Made by a program: the position numbers and the translations under genes | The notes under the pieces: model-generated | What the model saw: the letters and a program-made list of their open reading frames with translations, nothing else | Databases searched by the model: none | Told to the model about the DNA's origin: nothing | Part shown: positions 1 through 8,964 of the stretch, piece after piece | Numbering within the stretch: the first letter of the stretch is position 1 | How the letters are laid out: every line of letters starts with the position of its first letter | Source: Novipirellula artificiosorum | Lineage (GTDB): Bacteria > Planctomycetota > Planctomycetia > Pirellulales > Pirellulaceae | Assembly: GCF_007860135.1 (NCBI RefSeq) | Contig: NZ_SJPV01000017.1 | Span: 1-64,000, forward strand | Length of the DNA: 64,000 nt | Direction of reading: 5' to 3'

Positions 1-201
1 CATGCTTCCACCGTGCAGGTCCTTAAGGGCGATGGCCGATTCAAGCGAAATCTCGAGCATTAATAGATCGTTCACGGCGTTGGACGGGAGCCTGGGAACA
101 CGTGTTTTAGGTGACCACAACCGAGCAGCTGCACGAATCTCTGAGAGAGCGAGTACGCATTGCGCAATGTGAGTGTCGTAGTTTTGCGAATAGACGTCCA
201 A
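1..201 (-). CDS. Possible 5' part of an unidentified protein, cut by window edge
   Basis: On the minus strand a reading frame stays open from about 234 down to base 1 (over 70 codons) and reads like protein, with a helix-like stretch LEISLESAIALKDLHGG near the edge. There is no ATG before the window end. In-frame TTG or GTG codons at 234, 231, 228 and 201 could be starts. It would be divergent from the oxidoreductase gene beginning at 269, so the roughly 70 bp between them would hold both promoters. I do not recognise the family and the gene continues outside the window. It could be a chance open frame. Confidence 0.3.
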   Translation of the reverse strand, partial: MDVYSQNYDTHIAQCVLALSEIRAAARLWSPKTRVPRLPSNAVNDLLMLEISLESAIALKDLHGGSM

Positions 202-268
202 GCCAGACCGAGTGATGCTGCATAGCACCAACAAACTGATTGACTCAAAAACAGAAGGAATGCGACGC

Positions 269-1255
269 ATGAAAGTTATCATTGTAGGTGGTGTCGCTGG
301 CGGTGCTTCCTGTGCCGCACGTTTGCGCAGACTTGACGAAAAGGCAGAGATCTTGATGGTCGAGCGTGGGCCTTACGTTTCCTATGCGAACTGTGGGTTG
401 CCGTACCACGTCAGCGGCGTGATCGAAAAAGAAGCGAGTCTGCTGGTCGCCAGTGAAAAACTGTTCCATGACCAGTTTGCGATCGATGTGCGCACCCACT
501 GTGAAGCGGTGTCAATTTCCGCAAAGGATAAAACCGTCCTGCTGCGGAATGTGTTGACGGGTGAAACCACCACGGAATCTTACGACAAACTTGTTCTGTC
601 GCCGGGTGCTCCGTCGTTTTGTCCGCCGCTACCAGGCGTCGACTTGCCAGGGATCTTTCATGTTCGCACCGTGCCCGATGCTCGAACGATCCGCCAATGG
701 ATCGAAAGCGGGACGACACTTTTAACTGGGATGGCTAATTATACCGGCATGCAAATGGACAACGGTGGCATCGAGGTCCAAACCATGTCCGGCAAAACTT
801 ATCCAGCCGACATCGTGATTTTTGCGATCGGTGTACGGCCCGAAACCAAGTTAGCTCAGACTGCGGGGATTGAGATTGGAGAGTGCGGTGGGATTCGTGT
901 TAGCGATTCGATGCAGACGAGTGATCCCGACATCTACGCCGTTGGCGACGCGATCGAAGTGAAGGATTTTGTTACCGGTAAGTGGAGCCTCGTCGCGCTG
1001 GCAGGACCGGCGAACCGCCAGGGCCGAATCGCAGCCGATGTGATTGCCGGACGCGATTCAAAGTACCGCGGAACCCAAGGGACTTCGATCATCGGTTTGT
1101 TCGGAGGCGCAGCGGCTTGGACCGGGGCCAGCGAAAAAACGTTAAAGCGGCTCGGTGATGACGACTACGAGACGCCGTCAGATGATCTGGTCAAGCATCT
1201 ACAAGCGATCATTGACGAAGCATTCGGACGGACGCCGGTGAGCACTGCTCCCTAA
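269..1255 (+). pseudogene. CoA-disulfide reductase-like FAD oxidoreductase, NAD-binding domain deleted
   Basis: The start at 269 is chosen because the FAD-binding motif VIIVGGVAGGASCAARLRR follows directly and a GAAGGA ribosome site lies about 9 bases upstream. The N-terminal FAD domain is normal, including the redox Cys in YANCGLPYHVSG. The protein then jumps from RTIRQWIESGTTLLTGMANY to a segment that normally follows the NAD-binding Rossmann domain (MSGKTYPADIVIFAIGVRPE). The second GxGxxG domain, roughly 70-90 residues, is absent although the frame is kept. After GASEKTLKRLGDDDYE the usual dimerisation domain is also missing and about 27 unrelated residues end the protein. Intact homologues in this family are about 450-560 residues; this one has 328. 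It should not be able to bind NAD(P)H. A rhodanese remnant follows, fitting an original sulfur or CoA-persulfide metabolism operon. Confidence 0.75.
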
Positions 1256-1274
1256 CTGGACGGCACTACTTTGG

Positions 1275-1342
1275 GTGAGCGGCAAGGCGCTTGCCGCCGG
1301 TATTTCACGGGCAAAACCGGCGGCTAGTGTCTTGCCGCTCAC
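1275..1342. repeat. Long imperfect hairpin between the oxidoreductase and rhodanese remnants
   Basis: The arm beginning GTGAGCGGCAAGGCGCTTGC (1275-1301) is matched by its reverse complement at 1316-1342, with about 24 of 27 positions pairing around a 14-base loop. It is GC-rich with no T-tract, so it looks like a dispersed intergenic palindrome rather than a classical terminator, although it could end or attenuate transcription. Only one clear copy of this sequence was noticed in the window. Confidence 0.6.
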
Positions 1343-1430
1343 TGAATGACAAGCGGGCGATGTCCCGCTAGAAACCATTTCCCGAAACCAATCCGCAACG
1401 AATTGGAAATCAAGAGAGAAAGAGAATCCG

Positions 1431-1708
1431 ATGCCAGAAAACATACCCTCCGTCGCGAAAGCGAAGCAAACCGTTTTGGGTCTCTATGTCACGGCGCAGG
1501 AAGCCTATGCGATCTGGCAGGCCGATCCCGACAACGTGAAGATTCTGGATGTTCGCACACCCGAAGAATTCCTCTTCGTCGGACATCCACCGATGGCATG
1601 GAGGGAGATGGAAACGGAGATTCAGATAGTCCGGCTCAGGGCGGCTGGGAAAACTCGGGCTGCCCGTGGACAAAAAAAGCTCACTCCCGAGCGGATGATT
1701 CTGCCTAA
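1431..1708 (+). pseudogene. Rhodanese-like sulfurtransferase with central deletion and frameshift
   Basis: The frame opening at 1431 (purine-rich ribosome site GAGAAAGAGAA just upstream) encodes a normal rhodanese start, VTAQEAYAIWQADP followed by ILDVRTPEEFLFVGHPPMAW. The frame then loses similarity. In the next forward frame the family's C-terminal end appears at once: DGMEGD, then GGWENSGCPWTKK, running to about 1708. The two halves meet at 1592-1601, GATGGCATGG, which encodes part of PMAW in one frame and part of DGMEGD in the other. The missing middle includes the active-site loop normally written CRSGGRS, so the product cannot be a working sulfurtransferase. It was probably cotranscribed with the oxidoreductase upstream. 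Confidence 0.85.
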
Positions 1709-1920
1709 AAGCCCCCTGAGTACTTGATGCCGTTGATGGCACCGAAGTTTTCATGGTTGTGAACAGCTAAGTGAAAAAGCTGTGCCCCGTGAAGAAGAGG
1801 TCCCCAGCGAAGGCTAGTGTGCGTCCGGAAATTGGTCCGAACGGGGATTTTGTTTACTTCAAAGCTACCATTTTGCCACGAAGATAACTGTTCCGCCATG
1901 ATCTACCGCTGTGATTTGAG
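1709..1920. other. Intergenic stretch left of the IS3 element
   Basis: No convincing gene is seen. A 64-codon minus-strand open frame (1705-1899) crosses the rhodanese end and matches no family I know. The stretch ends in TTGAG, the left half of the palindromic target into which the IS element inserted. Confidence 0.4.
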
Positions 1921-2019
1921 CTAGTCCCCAATTCCTGTACCACCGACTAAGGTAGACTTTTTGAGAAAAAATCGAGTAAGCTCCGGTCGTTAGTTGTCCT
2001 GGAATCAAAGGAGAGATTC

Positions 2020-2313
2020 ATGACCAAACGACGTAGAAGCATTAGCTCGGCCGTAAAAGCAAAGATTGCTATCGCCGCCGTAAAAGAAGAAAAGACCGTT
2101 CGCGAGCTTGCGACTCAGTACCAGGTTCATTCGACTCAGATCCACACTTGGAAGAAGAAGCTGCTCGACGGAGCAGCCGAACTCTTCGAGCGAGGGTATG
2201 TAAGCAATCGCGAGCAAGAGTTCAAAAAACGCGAAGCAGAATTCTTTGAAGAAATTGGCCGCTCGAAGATGGAACTCGAGTGGTTGAAAAAAAAAGCTGC
2301 CCAGTTCGAATGA
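2020..2313 (+). CDS. IS3-type transposase OrfA (HTH protein)
   Basis: This 97-residue protein is preceded by a strong AAGGAGAG ribosome site. The N-terminus is basic (TKRRRSISSAVKAKIAIAAV) and leads into a helix-turn-helix of the HTH_8 / transposase_8 type (TVRELATQYQVHSTQIHTWK), which binds the terminal repeats. A charged C-terminal helix with likely leucine-zipper character (EFKKREAEFFEEIGRSKME) would mediate dimerisation. Near its 3' end is a run of nine A followed by G (2287-2296), where expression of the OrfAB fusion could be controlled. Confidence 0.9.
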   Translation: MTKRRRSISSAVKAKIAIAAVKEEKTVRELATQYQVHSTQIHTWKKKLLDGAAELFERGYVSNREQEFKKREAEFFEEIGRSKMELEWLKKKAAQFE

Positions 2314-2326
2314 CAGCCTGCGATCC

Positions 2327-3142
2327 ATGATCGAGCCTGATCACGCTGACCTTAGCATTCGCCGCCAATGCGAAATCCTGGGCTTGTCCCGATCAACCTA
2401 CTACAGCGAGCCAGCCCAGGAAAGTCCGGAGAACTTACGCCTGATGCGAATGATTGATGAACAACACTTGGAGCATCCCCACATGGGACGACTGAGCATG
2501 ACTCAGTGGTTGAACCTGCAAGGTTACCACGTCAATATCAAACGGGTACGACGCCTGATGGACTTGATGGATTTGACCGCAATTTACCCGAAACCACGCA
2601 TGACGATCCCCAACAAAGAGCATGTGATTTATCCTTACTTACTACGAGGAATCCAGATTGAACGTCCAGATCAAGTCTGGAGTACGGACATCACTTACCT
2701 ACCGATGTACCGCGGCTTTATGTACTTGGTGGCCGTCATCGATTGGTATAGTCGCCACGTGCTGTCGTGGCGCGTGTCGAACAGCCTGGAGAATTCATTC
2801 TGCATTGATGCTCTGGAGGAAGCATTTGCAACCACACAACGTCAACCCGAAATATTCAACACTGACCAAGGTGCACAATTCACGAGCCAATCATTCACAT
2901 CGATTCTCAAATCGAAGGAGATTCAGATTAGTATGGATGGCAAAGGAAGAGCATTGGACAACGTGTTCATCGAGCGTCTTTGGCGAAGTTTGAAATACGA
3001 AGCCATCTATTTAAAGGAGGATGAAACAGTAGCCGATTTAATCAATAGCGTAAAAGGTTACTTTGAGTTTTACTCATTGCAACGTCCGCACCAGGCCCTT
3101 GGCGGTCAAACGCCGATGAGCGTTTACGGGCAAGCGGCGTAA
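2327..3142 (+). CDS. IS3-type transposase OrfB (rve DDE integrase fold)
   Basis: The 271-residue product begins with the OrfB helical domain (EPDHADLSIRRQCEILGLSR, the HTH_21 region) followed by the integrase core. The DDE acids are visible in VWSTDITYLPMYRG, in IFNTDQGAQFTS and in NVFIERLWRSLKYEAIY, with the usual RPHQALGGQTPMSVY tail. The frame is open upstream back to 2288 and overlaps orfA. It lies +1 relative to orfA, so a fusion would need a +1 or -2 shift, or loss of one A by RNA polymerase slippage on the A9 run. Independent initiation at ATG 2327, 14 bases after the orfA stop, is also possible. Confidence 0.9.
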   Translation: MIEPDHADLSIRRQCEILGLSRSTYYSEPAQESPENLRLMRMIDEQHLEHPHMGRLSMTQWLNLQGYHVNIKRVRRLMDLMDLTAIYPKPRMTIPNKEHVIYPYLLRGIQIERPDQVWSTDITYLPMYRGFMYLVAVIDWYSRHVLSWRVSNSLENSFCIDALEEAFATTQRQPEIFNTDQGAQFTSQSFTSILKSKEIQISMDGKGRALDNVFIERLWRSLKYEAIYLKEDETVADLINSVKGYFEFYSLQRPHQALGGQTPMSVYGQAA

Positions 3143-3374
3143 CAAGGGCAGCCTTGCTGTCACCAACAACCAACCATTCCACAGACCCAATTCCACTTCA
3201 ATGCCCGACCAGGGGCACTCTCGGTGTTTCTTAAATTTCGCCGCCGGTGGTACAGGAATTGGGGACTAGCTCAATTTGTGCTCGTATCACAGCTACTTGT
3301 TCAACTTTCCAGTGCCAGCGCGGACCGCTAGACAGACGATTGACGATCTGTTTTAACAAGCGGCTTTAGCGGTT

Positions 3375-4420
3375 ATGCCGCTTTTCGTTTGCTCTGTGCT
3401 GCAAGTGCTGTCGCCTGATGACGCGAGATCAGAAGCCTGCCGAGAGTATGGAAGTTGCGACCCAATATCGCTAAGCCAAAGTAACGTTCAAAGCCTAACT
3501 CGCTTCGATCGCGACAACGATTCAATCCGTTACCTCGCTGCATCGCACCGATCGCCGATTCGATTCCCGAATGATGCAAACGTGTCTTATGGAATTGAAC
3601 CGAACTTTTCTTCAGACGCTCAGCATACTGACCGGGATGACGTGGTAGAACACAAACTTCGTTAATGATTCCATGCAACTTATCTTCATTCTCATCAGAG
3701 TGAAAACCACGATCGAACGATGCGGTACAGATTTCACCGCCATGCTCCTTTGAGCAACATTCGTTTGCTCCACCACCACTTCTTGGTCTTGTGCGGTGCG
3801 ATCCATCAAGTGATAGTGGCTGATAAAACCTGCGTCATCCTCGTACACCAATACTAAACGACCGTATTGATTGGGCTGTCCCGCTTTGCCACGCCGGTAT
3901 AGCTGAGTGTGACTCTCAAACATACTGAATAGCTTCTCGCAATTAGGAACCGATTCGCCTAGTAGGACACGTCGCCGTGCAGTATCGCAAACCTGCTGCG
4001 TCAGATTAATCCAATGCTCAAGGGCAGTGATTTTCAATAAAACGTCGATCCGCTGCGACTCGCCCCGTGCTGTTTGGATCAATGATTTAGCTCGCCCAAG
4101 CAATTGGCCGGTCCGTTGCAGCAGATCACCATAGAGCGATTCCAGAACGTCTTTCTTCTTCGTGCTCTTACTGGCAGCGATGCGACCAACGCTCTGCACC
4201 AGTTTCTTGATCTTCTTGGGGAGATGTTTTTCTTGTCGCCAAACTGGTACCGTTTGAAGCGCAAACGGCTGGTACTGTTTGTGGCGCCAAATGACAACAT
4301 TCCAAATGCGAGGACCGGGAGGTCTCATCAGTCTGTCGTGCAGAGCCAATTGATGGCTAACTACGAAAGCGGTCCGAAAACTCTCCAGGAGGTAATGCGG
4401 ATATGAACGCTGATGAGAAT
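3375..4420 (-). pseudogene. ISNCY-type transposase remnant, N-terminus lost and frameshifted
   Basis: Two minus-strand frames carry successive parts of one transposase. The first (from about 4280 down to about 3780) contains LPKKIKKLVQSVGRIAASKS and later QYGRLVLVYEDDAGFISHYH. The second (about 3780-3375) contains ASFDRGFHSDENEDKLHGII and then HHSGIESAIGAMQRGNG, RCRDRSELGFERYFGLAILG and RNFHTLGRLL. The change of frame lies near 3750-3790. The first ~120 residues expected for this family are absent or unrecognisable, and the 5' end runs into the region just before the sigma factor gene. No terminal repeats were found. It is a dead element. Confidence 0.75.
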
Positions 4421-4639
4421 TCAGATCAGAGCTTAGTGCCAACGAAATCAGCGATCTTCAAGGTCGAGTCCACCGTGCAGACTACCGAGCGAAACCATCT
4501 CGCCGCCTGCACCTGTCAAGGCCCGATGGTCGCACGCGACCATCGGGGATTTCGATCGTCATCGATAACTAGCCAAAAAGTGACCGAAATGGAGGAAAAT
4601 CCGCTCGCCCGTCGGGTGGTTTGCACATACACTAACGGA

Positions 4640-5194
4640 ATGGGTGAAGTTACCGAATTGTTGTGCCAATTGCGATCGGGCGATGCCGGGGCATCGGAGG
4701 GTTTATTCCGCACGGTGTATGAGGAGCTGCGTTTGATTGCCGAGAGCCAATTTGCGCGGGAGCAGGGTGAACAGACGCTTCAGCCGACGGCACTTGTGAA
4801 CGAAGCCTATTTGCGGTTGGTGTCGGGTGGTCGGCTGCAAAAATTCGACAGTCGAGGACACTTTTTCGCGGCCGCTGCCGAAGCGATGCGGCGAATCCTA
4901 ATTGATGCCGCTCGTGCCCGCGGAAGTCAAAAGCGTGGTGGCCATTGCAATCGCATCGAATTAGGCGAATGGGTTGACGATTCCGCGCAAGCGACCGACT
5001 TGCTACTGGACCTAGACGATGGGCTCGATCTTTTGGTCGCGGTCGACTCCGCCTCGGCAGATCTGGTCAAGCTTCGCGTCTTTGCCGGCTTATCGGTTAC
5101 CGAAGCTGGCGAGTTATTGGGGATGTCGCGTAGCTCTGCCTACAAGAATTGGGAGTTTGCGCGTTCTTGGTTCGCGGTGCGCTGGGAAGGTTGA
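4640..5194 (+). CDS. ECF-type RNA polymerase sigma factor (planctomycete SigK-like)
   Basis: The frame is open from 4403, but similarity starts at the ATG at 4640 (GEVTELLCQLRSGDAGASEG), giving 184 residues, normal for this group; ATG 4589 is a less likely start. Region 2 is seen in LQPTALVNEAYLRLV and FFAAAAEAMRRILIDAARAR, and region 4 in ADLVKLRVFAGLSVTEAGEL with its helix-turn-helix MSRSSAYKNWEFARSW. No anti-sigma gene adjoins it. A membrane kinase-WD40 gene begins 470 bases downstream on the same strand, the common planctomycete pairing in which the kinase-type protein probably relays a signal to the sigma factor. That functional link is inference. Confidence 0.9.
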   Translation: MGEVTELLCQLRSGDAGASEGLFRTVYEELRLIAESQFAREQGEQTLQPTALVNEAYLRLVSGGRLQKFDSRGHFFAAAAEAMRRILIDAARARGSQKRGGHCNRIELGEWVDDSAQATDLLLDLDDGLDLLVAVDSASADLVKLRVFAGLSVTEAGELLGMSRSSAYKNWEFARSWFAVRWEG

Positions 5195-5664
5195 GCGTGG
5201 CGGTACCTGGCTCTGTTGGTCCTGCCCTTCCTCATTCTGCCAATGCCGCGTTGGTGATTTTCGGAAGGCAGGACGAAAACCTCACGATACCATCAAACGC
5301 CGAGATAGAATGTTTTTTGGTGGACGATGCCGCGACTCTTTTCGCATGGAAGAACAGAGGTAGTGCGAAGCATGGAGCTGGGAATCTTTCGGTTGCTCTT
5401 GTTTGCTCCTGCCGAGCCTTAGCGAGGGAGAGGGCTGGTGTTGCTGCATCGAGTAAAGACCCTCCCCCTCGCTGCGCTCGACCCCTCCCGCTGCGCGGGC
5501 AGGGGTTCTTTGCGCAACTCACTTCTGAACAACGACTTAAGAACGGCACGACGCCTTCGCGGTGGAGGTGACTGTATTGCTTCGATACGGAACGTAATCA
5601 GACGCCCTCGCAAATCCCGAACGTCTTGCCAACTTCCGCCCCGTCTAGAATCTAAAACTCGCAC
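5195..5664. other. Intergenic region with GC-rich palindrome
   Basis: There is no supported gene here. The stretch holds a CT-rich repeat-like block (about 5420-5512) with an imperfect hairpin at 5482-5505, CCCCTCCCGC pairing with GCGGGCAGGGG. It probably also contains the promoter of the kinase gene that starts at 5665, but no clear -35/-10 pair could be assigned. Confidence 0.4.
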
Positions 5665-8600
5665 ATGTCTGATCCATCGCAAAGTGACTCCATCAAGTCG
5701 GTTTTCATTAAGGCGATCGCGATTGACGATGTTGACGAGCGGCGGAGGATGGTCGAGCAAGCCTGCGGATCGGACGAAGTGATGCACGCGGCTGTGGAGC
5801 AATTGTTGGCTGCTCGTGATCGTCAGGACTCTAATGTTTTGGATGAAGTTGTCGACTATTTTGGAAGTCGCGAGACCCAGGGGATGTCGACCCGGTCGGG
5901 AATTTGTCCGCAGCCGATCGACAGCGACGTTCTACCACAGATCGATCGTTACAAGATTTGCGAGTTAATCGGCGAAGGTGGTATGGGAGCCGTCTATGTA
6001 GCCCAGCAGGAGGAGCCGGTCCGCCGCAAGGTGGCCGTGAAAGTGATTCGTGCGGGTATCGCCACAAAAGAGACGATGGCTCGATTCTCGGCCGAGCGTC
6101 AGGCTTTGGCGTTGATGGATCATCCCAACATTGCCAAAGTCCTTGATGGCGGTGCGACGACAGCCGGGCAACCCTACCTGGTGATGGAATTGGTTCAGGG
6201 GTTACCGATTACCGAGTACGCCGATACCAAGAGGCTAAGTACGGAGGAACGCTTGCAGATTTTCGTAAAGGTTTGTCGTGCGGTCCAGCACGCTCATCGA
6301 AAAGGGGTGATTCATCGCAACTTGAAACCATCGAACATCTTGGTAGCCGAAATTGATGATGAAGCGGTCCCCAGCGTGATCGATTTTGGATTGGCCAAGG
6401 CCCTCGATCATCCACTCACGGACAATACGATCTACACCGGTTTCGCCCAGATGGTGGGGACGCCGATGTATATGAGCCCCGAACAAGCCGAGATGGGGGT
6501 GATTGATATCGACACTCGCAGCGATGTTTATTCGCTCGGTGTATTGTTGTACGAACTCGTAGTCGGTGCTCCGCCTTTTGATCACGCCACATTCAAGGCG
6601 GCGAGCTTTGACGAGGTCCGCCGGATCATTCGCGACGAGCACCCACCACGACCGAGCACAGCGATCAGCACGCGACAAGCCCAGAAAGGATCGACGGTTG
6701 CTGATTGGAGACGGCTCCATCGGCGCAAGCTATACGAAACGATTCTCGGAGAGCTGGATTGGTTGATCATGAAGGCGTTGGAAAAAGATCGCCGGCGTCG
6801 CTATGGGGCGGCATCCGAATTGGCCGACGACATTCAACGATTCTTGTCCGGCGAAGCGGTCCTGGCTTGCCCACCATCACGGATCTATCAACTTCGCAAA
6901 ACGTTCCAGCGTCATCGCTTGGCGATCGCGTTTGCAGCACTGGTCCTGTTTTCACTCGTCACCATCAGTGTCGTTTCGACCTGGCAAGTGATTGAAGTTC
7001 GCCGTGCCAAGTTAGCCAGTGAGATGCGCGAACGGCGAGCCAATGACTTGCTCGAGAGTAATCAATTGCAATCCGCCATTGCGGCGTATCGGAATGCCGA
7101 TCTTGTGCAACTGACTCAGCTCACCGGCGATGCACTGAGTCAACGCCAGCTATCGTCACTTGACGGGATTGGCGAGCGCAGTGCATTGTTGGAATTCTTG
7201 CGTCCCGCAGCATCTCCGTCGCCACTTTGGCGCATCGACCTCTCGTCGCCCGTGCATGAGATCGCGATTTCGCCCGCCGGGGCACAAGCGATCTGTGTTT
7301 GTGAGGATGGCAACGTGATGCAGGGGCGGCTTGACGGAGCGACGATGGACTGGCGGCTATTGGGAAGTCATGGGGAACCGACCCAGGCGGTTGCGTTCTC
7401 TCCGGATGGTTCCATGGCGGTCAGCGGATCGACATCGGGAGTGATCAAATATTGGGATTTGGGACAAGCAACCTGCACGAGACAGGTGCGGCCGGTGCAT
7501 AACGGGATTGAATCGCTTGTCTGGTCCCCCGACAGCCAGTCGGTTGCGGCGGGCTCTCGATACAAGGGTGTCTGGGTTGGCGATGCGGAAGGCAATGAAA
7601 AATTTCGCTTCGAAAATGATCAGCGGCACGAGACCCTTTTGTTCTCGCCCGACAGCAGCGAATTGTATGTGCCGACGCGGGAAGGTATTCACGTTTGGGA
7701 TGTCGCCGCCGCGAAGCAGACTCGATCGATTGATACGAAGCCCTTTTCCAACATTCGTGCGATGTGTTGGGCAGGCCCCAGTAGCGAGTGGTTAATCGCC
7801 GGCGAACGCTATTTAGATTCGTTGGCGGTCTTTGATCGGGTTTCCGGCGCACGGATGGGTTCGTTTAACGTCAGTGCATCCTACGCGCAATCTTTGTCAG
7901 CTTCGCCCGACGGAATGTGGCTGACCGTTGGGTTCGGTGATGGACGGCTACAATTGATTCAGCTTAGGCGTTTCGATACCACGCACGTCGACGGAACGAT
8001 CCATGCACAGATGACCGCACATCAGCAGGATAAGTCACGACTTGCGGTGAAATGGCTCGGCGATGACTCCCAGCAATTTGTCACCGCGGGAAGTGACGCC
8101 GTGGTACAAGCTTGGGATCGCGATGCCGTCATGTGTCGGCGTGAAATTAGCGCGGCGGTCGCGATCGAGACGGCTTATCTGCTCGACAACGCGGCGGAGC
8201 CGGTGTTGCTTCTGCGGGGACAAGAGCCGCTCGGATTGCCGATTGAAAAGTTTTCTCCTCAGGTCGCCAGGGGACTGGCGGCGATGGAAAGCGCTCATCA
8301 GATTGCGATCGTGGAGTTGCGAACTCAGCAACCGCTTGCCACGATCGAGTCGCCGCTCGAAAAACACGAGCACGTCAGTCTTTCGCGTGATGGCGGTCGG
8401 CTTGCTGCAGTCGGTGCAGGGCAAATTTGCATTTGGAAATCTGCCGATCGCTGGGCCAGCCATGAGTTGATCGCGGCGTTTCAAACCGTGGACGATGCCA
8501 ATGCCGTCTTCGCTGATAACAATCAAACGTTGATTTGCGTTACTGCTGAGGACACGCGGGTGCAAGAGTTGGATATCGAGTCGGGCAAGATCCACCGTTG

Positions 8601-8964
8601 GCACCGTTTGGCCGATCCCGATGTCGTCGCTTTAAGTAACGATCAACGCCTGATTGCCGCCGGAAACGATGTCACGCTGCAGGTTTGGGATCGCCAGTCC
8701 GATCGAATCTTATTGGACATTCAGAACCAATCGAGTCTCTGGGCACTTTGTTTCCTGGCCGATGACCGGGTCTTGATCTCGGGTCACAACGACGGCCGGA
8801 TCATGGCATGGCACGTTCCAACCGGCCAACCACTCGGGGTTGTATACCATCCGAGAAACGGATTACGCCGGCCAAGAAGCATCCAAGTGTCGCCTGACGG
8901 ACGACGAATACTGATCATCTACCCCAGCGAAAACGGTTACGTCCCCGTGCTGCTGGGCCGCTAG
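5665..8964 (+). CDS. Membrane Ser/Thr protein kinase (probable pseudokinase) with WD40 repeats
   Basis: The 1099-residue protein starts with a planctomycete-type N-terminal segment, then a Pkn2-type kinase domain (about 95-400). The glycine loop GEGGMGAV begins at residue 103, the ATP-binding Lys is K126 (VAVKVIRAG), the DFG Asp is D240, and MSPEQA follows in the activation segment. The catalytic loop reads HRNLKPSN: residue 219 (codon 6319-6321, AAC) is Asn where the catalytic Asp should be, so phosphotransfer is doubtful. One transmembrane helix lies near 416-440 (LAIAFAALVLFSLVTISVVS). The rest is a series of WD40-like beta-propeller repeats (about 510-1095) that would lie outside the cytoplasm. 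It follows an ECF sigma factor gene on the same strand. Confidence 0.9.
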   Translation: MSDPSQSDSIKSVFIKAIAIDDVDERRRMVEQACGSDEVMHAAVEQLLAARDRQDSNVLDEVVDYFGSRETQGMSTRSGICPQPIDSDVLPQIDRYKICELIGEGGMGAVYVAQQEEPVRRKVAVKVIRAGIATKETMARFSAERQALALMDHPNIAKVLDGGATTAGQPYLVMELVQGLPITEYADTKRLSTEERLQIFVKVCRAVQHAHRKGVIHRNLKPSNILVAEIDDEAVPSVIDFGLAKALDHPLTDNTIYTGFAQMVGTPMYMSPEQAEMGVIDIDTRSDVYSLGVLLYELVVGAPPFDHATFKAASFDEVRRIIRDEHPPRPSTAISTRQAQKGSTVADWRRLHRRKLYETILGELDWLIMKALEKDRRRRYGAASELADDIQRFLSGEAVLACPPSRIYQLRKTFQRHRLAIAFAALVLFSLVTISVVSTWQVIEVRRAKLASEMRERRANDLLESNQLQSAIAAYRNADLVQLTQLTGDALSQRQLSSLDGIGERSALLEFLRPAASPSPLWRIDLSSPVHEIAISPAGAQAICVCEDGNVMQGRLDGATMDWRLLGSHGEPTQAVAFSPDGSMAVSGSTSGVIKYWDLGQATCTRQVRPVHNGIESLVWSPDSQSVAAGSRYKGVWVGDAEGNEKFRFENDQRHETLLFSPDSSELYVPTREGIHVWDVAAAKQTRSIDTKPFSNIRAMCWAGPSSEWLIAGERYLDSLAVFDRVSGARMGSFNVSASYAQSLSASPDGMWLTVGFGDGRLQLIQLRRFDTTHVDGTIHAQMTAHQQDKSRLAVKWLGDDSQQFVTAGSDAVVQAWDRDAVMCRREISAAVAIETAYLLDNAAEPVLLLRGQEPLGLPIEKFSPQVARGLAAMESAHQIAIVELRTQQPLATIESPLEKHEHVSLSRDGGRLAAVGAGQICIWKSADRWASHELIAAFQTVDDANAVFADNNQTLICVTAEDTRVQELDIESGKIHRWHRLADPDVVALSNDQRLIAAGNDVTLQVWDRQSDRILLDIQNQSSLWALCFLADDRVLISGHNDGRIMAWHVPTGQPLGVVYHPRNGLRRPRSIQVSPDGRRILIIYPSENGYVPVLLGR

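Larger units (their letters stand above)
1925..3265 (+). mobile_element. IS3-family insertion sequence, complete, 1341 bp
   Basis: Both ends carry a perfect 21-bp inverted repeat starting TCCCCAATTCCTGTACCACC (1925-1945 and 3245-3265). The element is flanked by CTAG on each side (1921-1924 and 3266-3269), read as a 4-bp target duplication. Inside are orfA and orfB in the usual IS3 layout with a DDE transposase, so the element looks recent and functional. Removing it and one CTAG restores the perfect 14-bp palindrome TTGAGCTAGCTCAA as target. Confidence 0.9.

Noticed and set aside
1705..1899. 64-codon minus-strand open frame between rhodanese and IS3
   Set aside because: No family similarity recognised, overlaps the rhodanese remnant and has no convincing ribosome site.
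4403..4639. N-terminal extension of the sigma factor frame
   Set aside because: The sequence is unlike sigma factors and overlaps transposase debris; the ATG at 4640 fits the family length.
5420..5512. CT-rich repeat block as a possible CRISPR or small RNA
   Set aside because: No regular repeat-spacer pattern and no promoter/terminator pair; it resembles dispersed intergenic palindromes.
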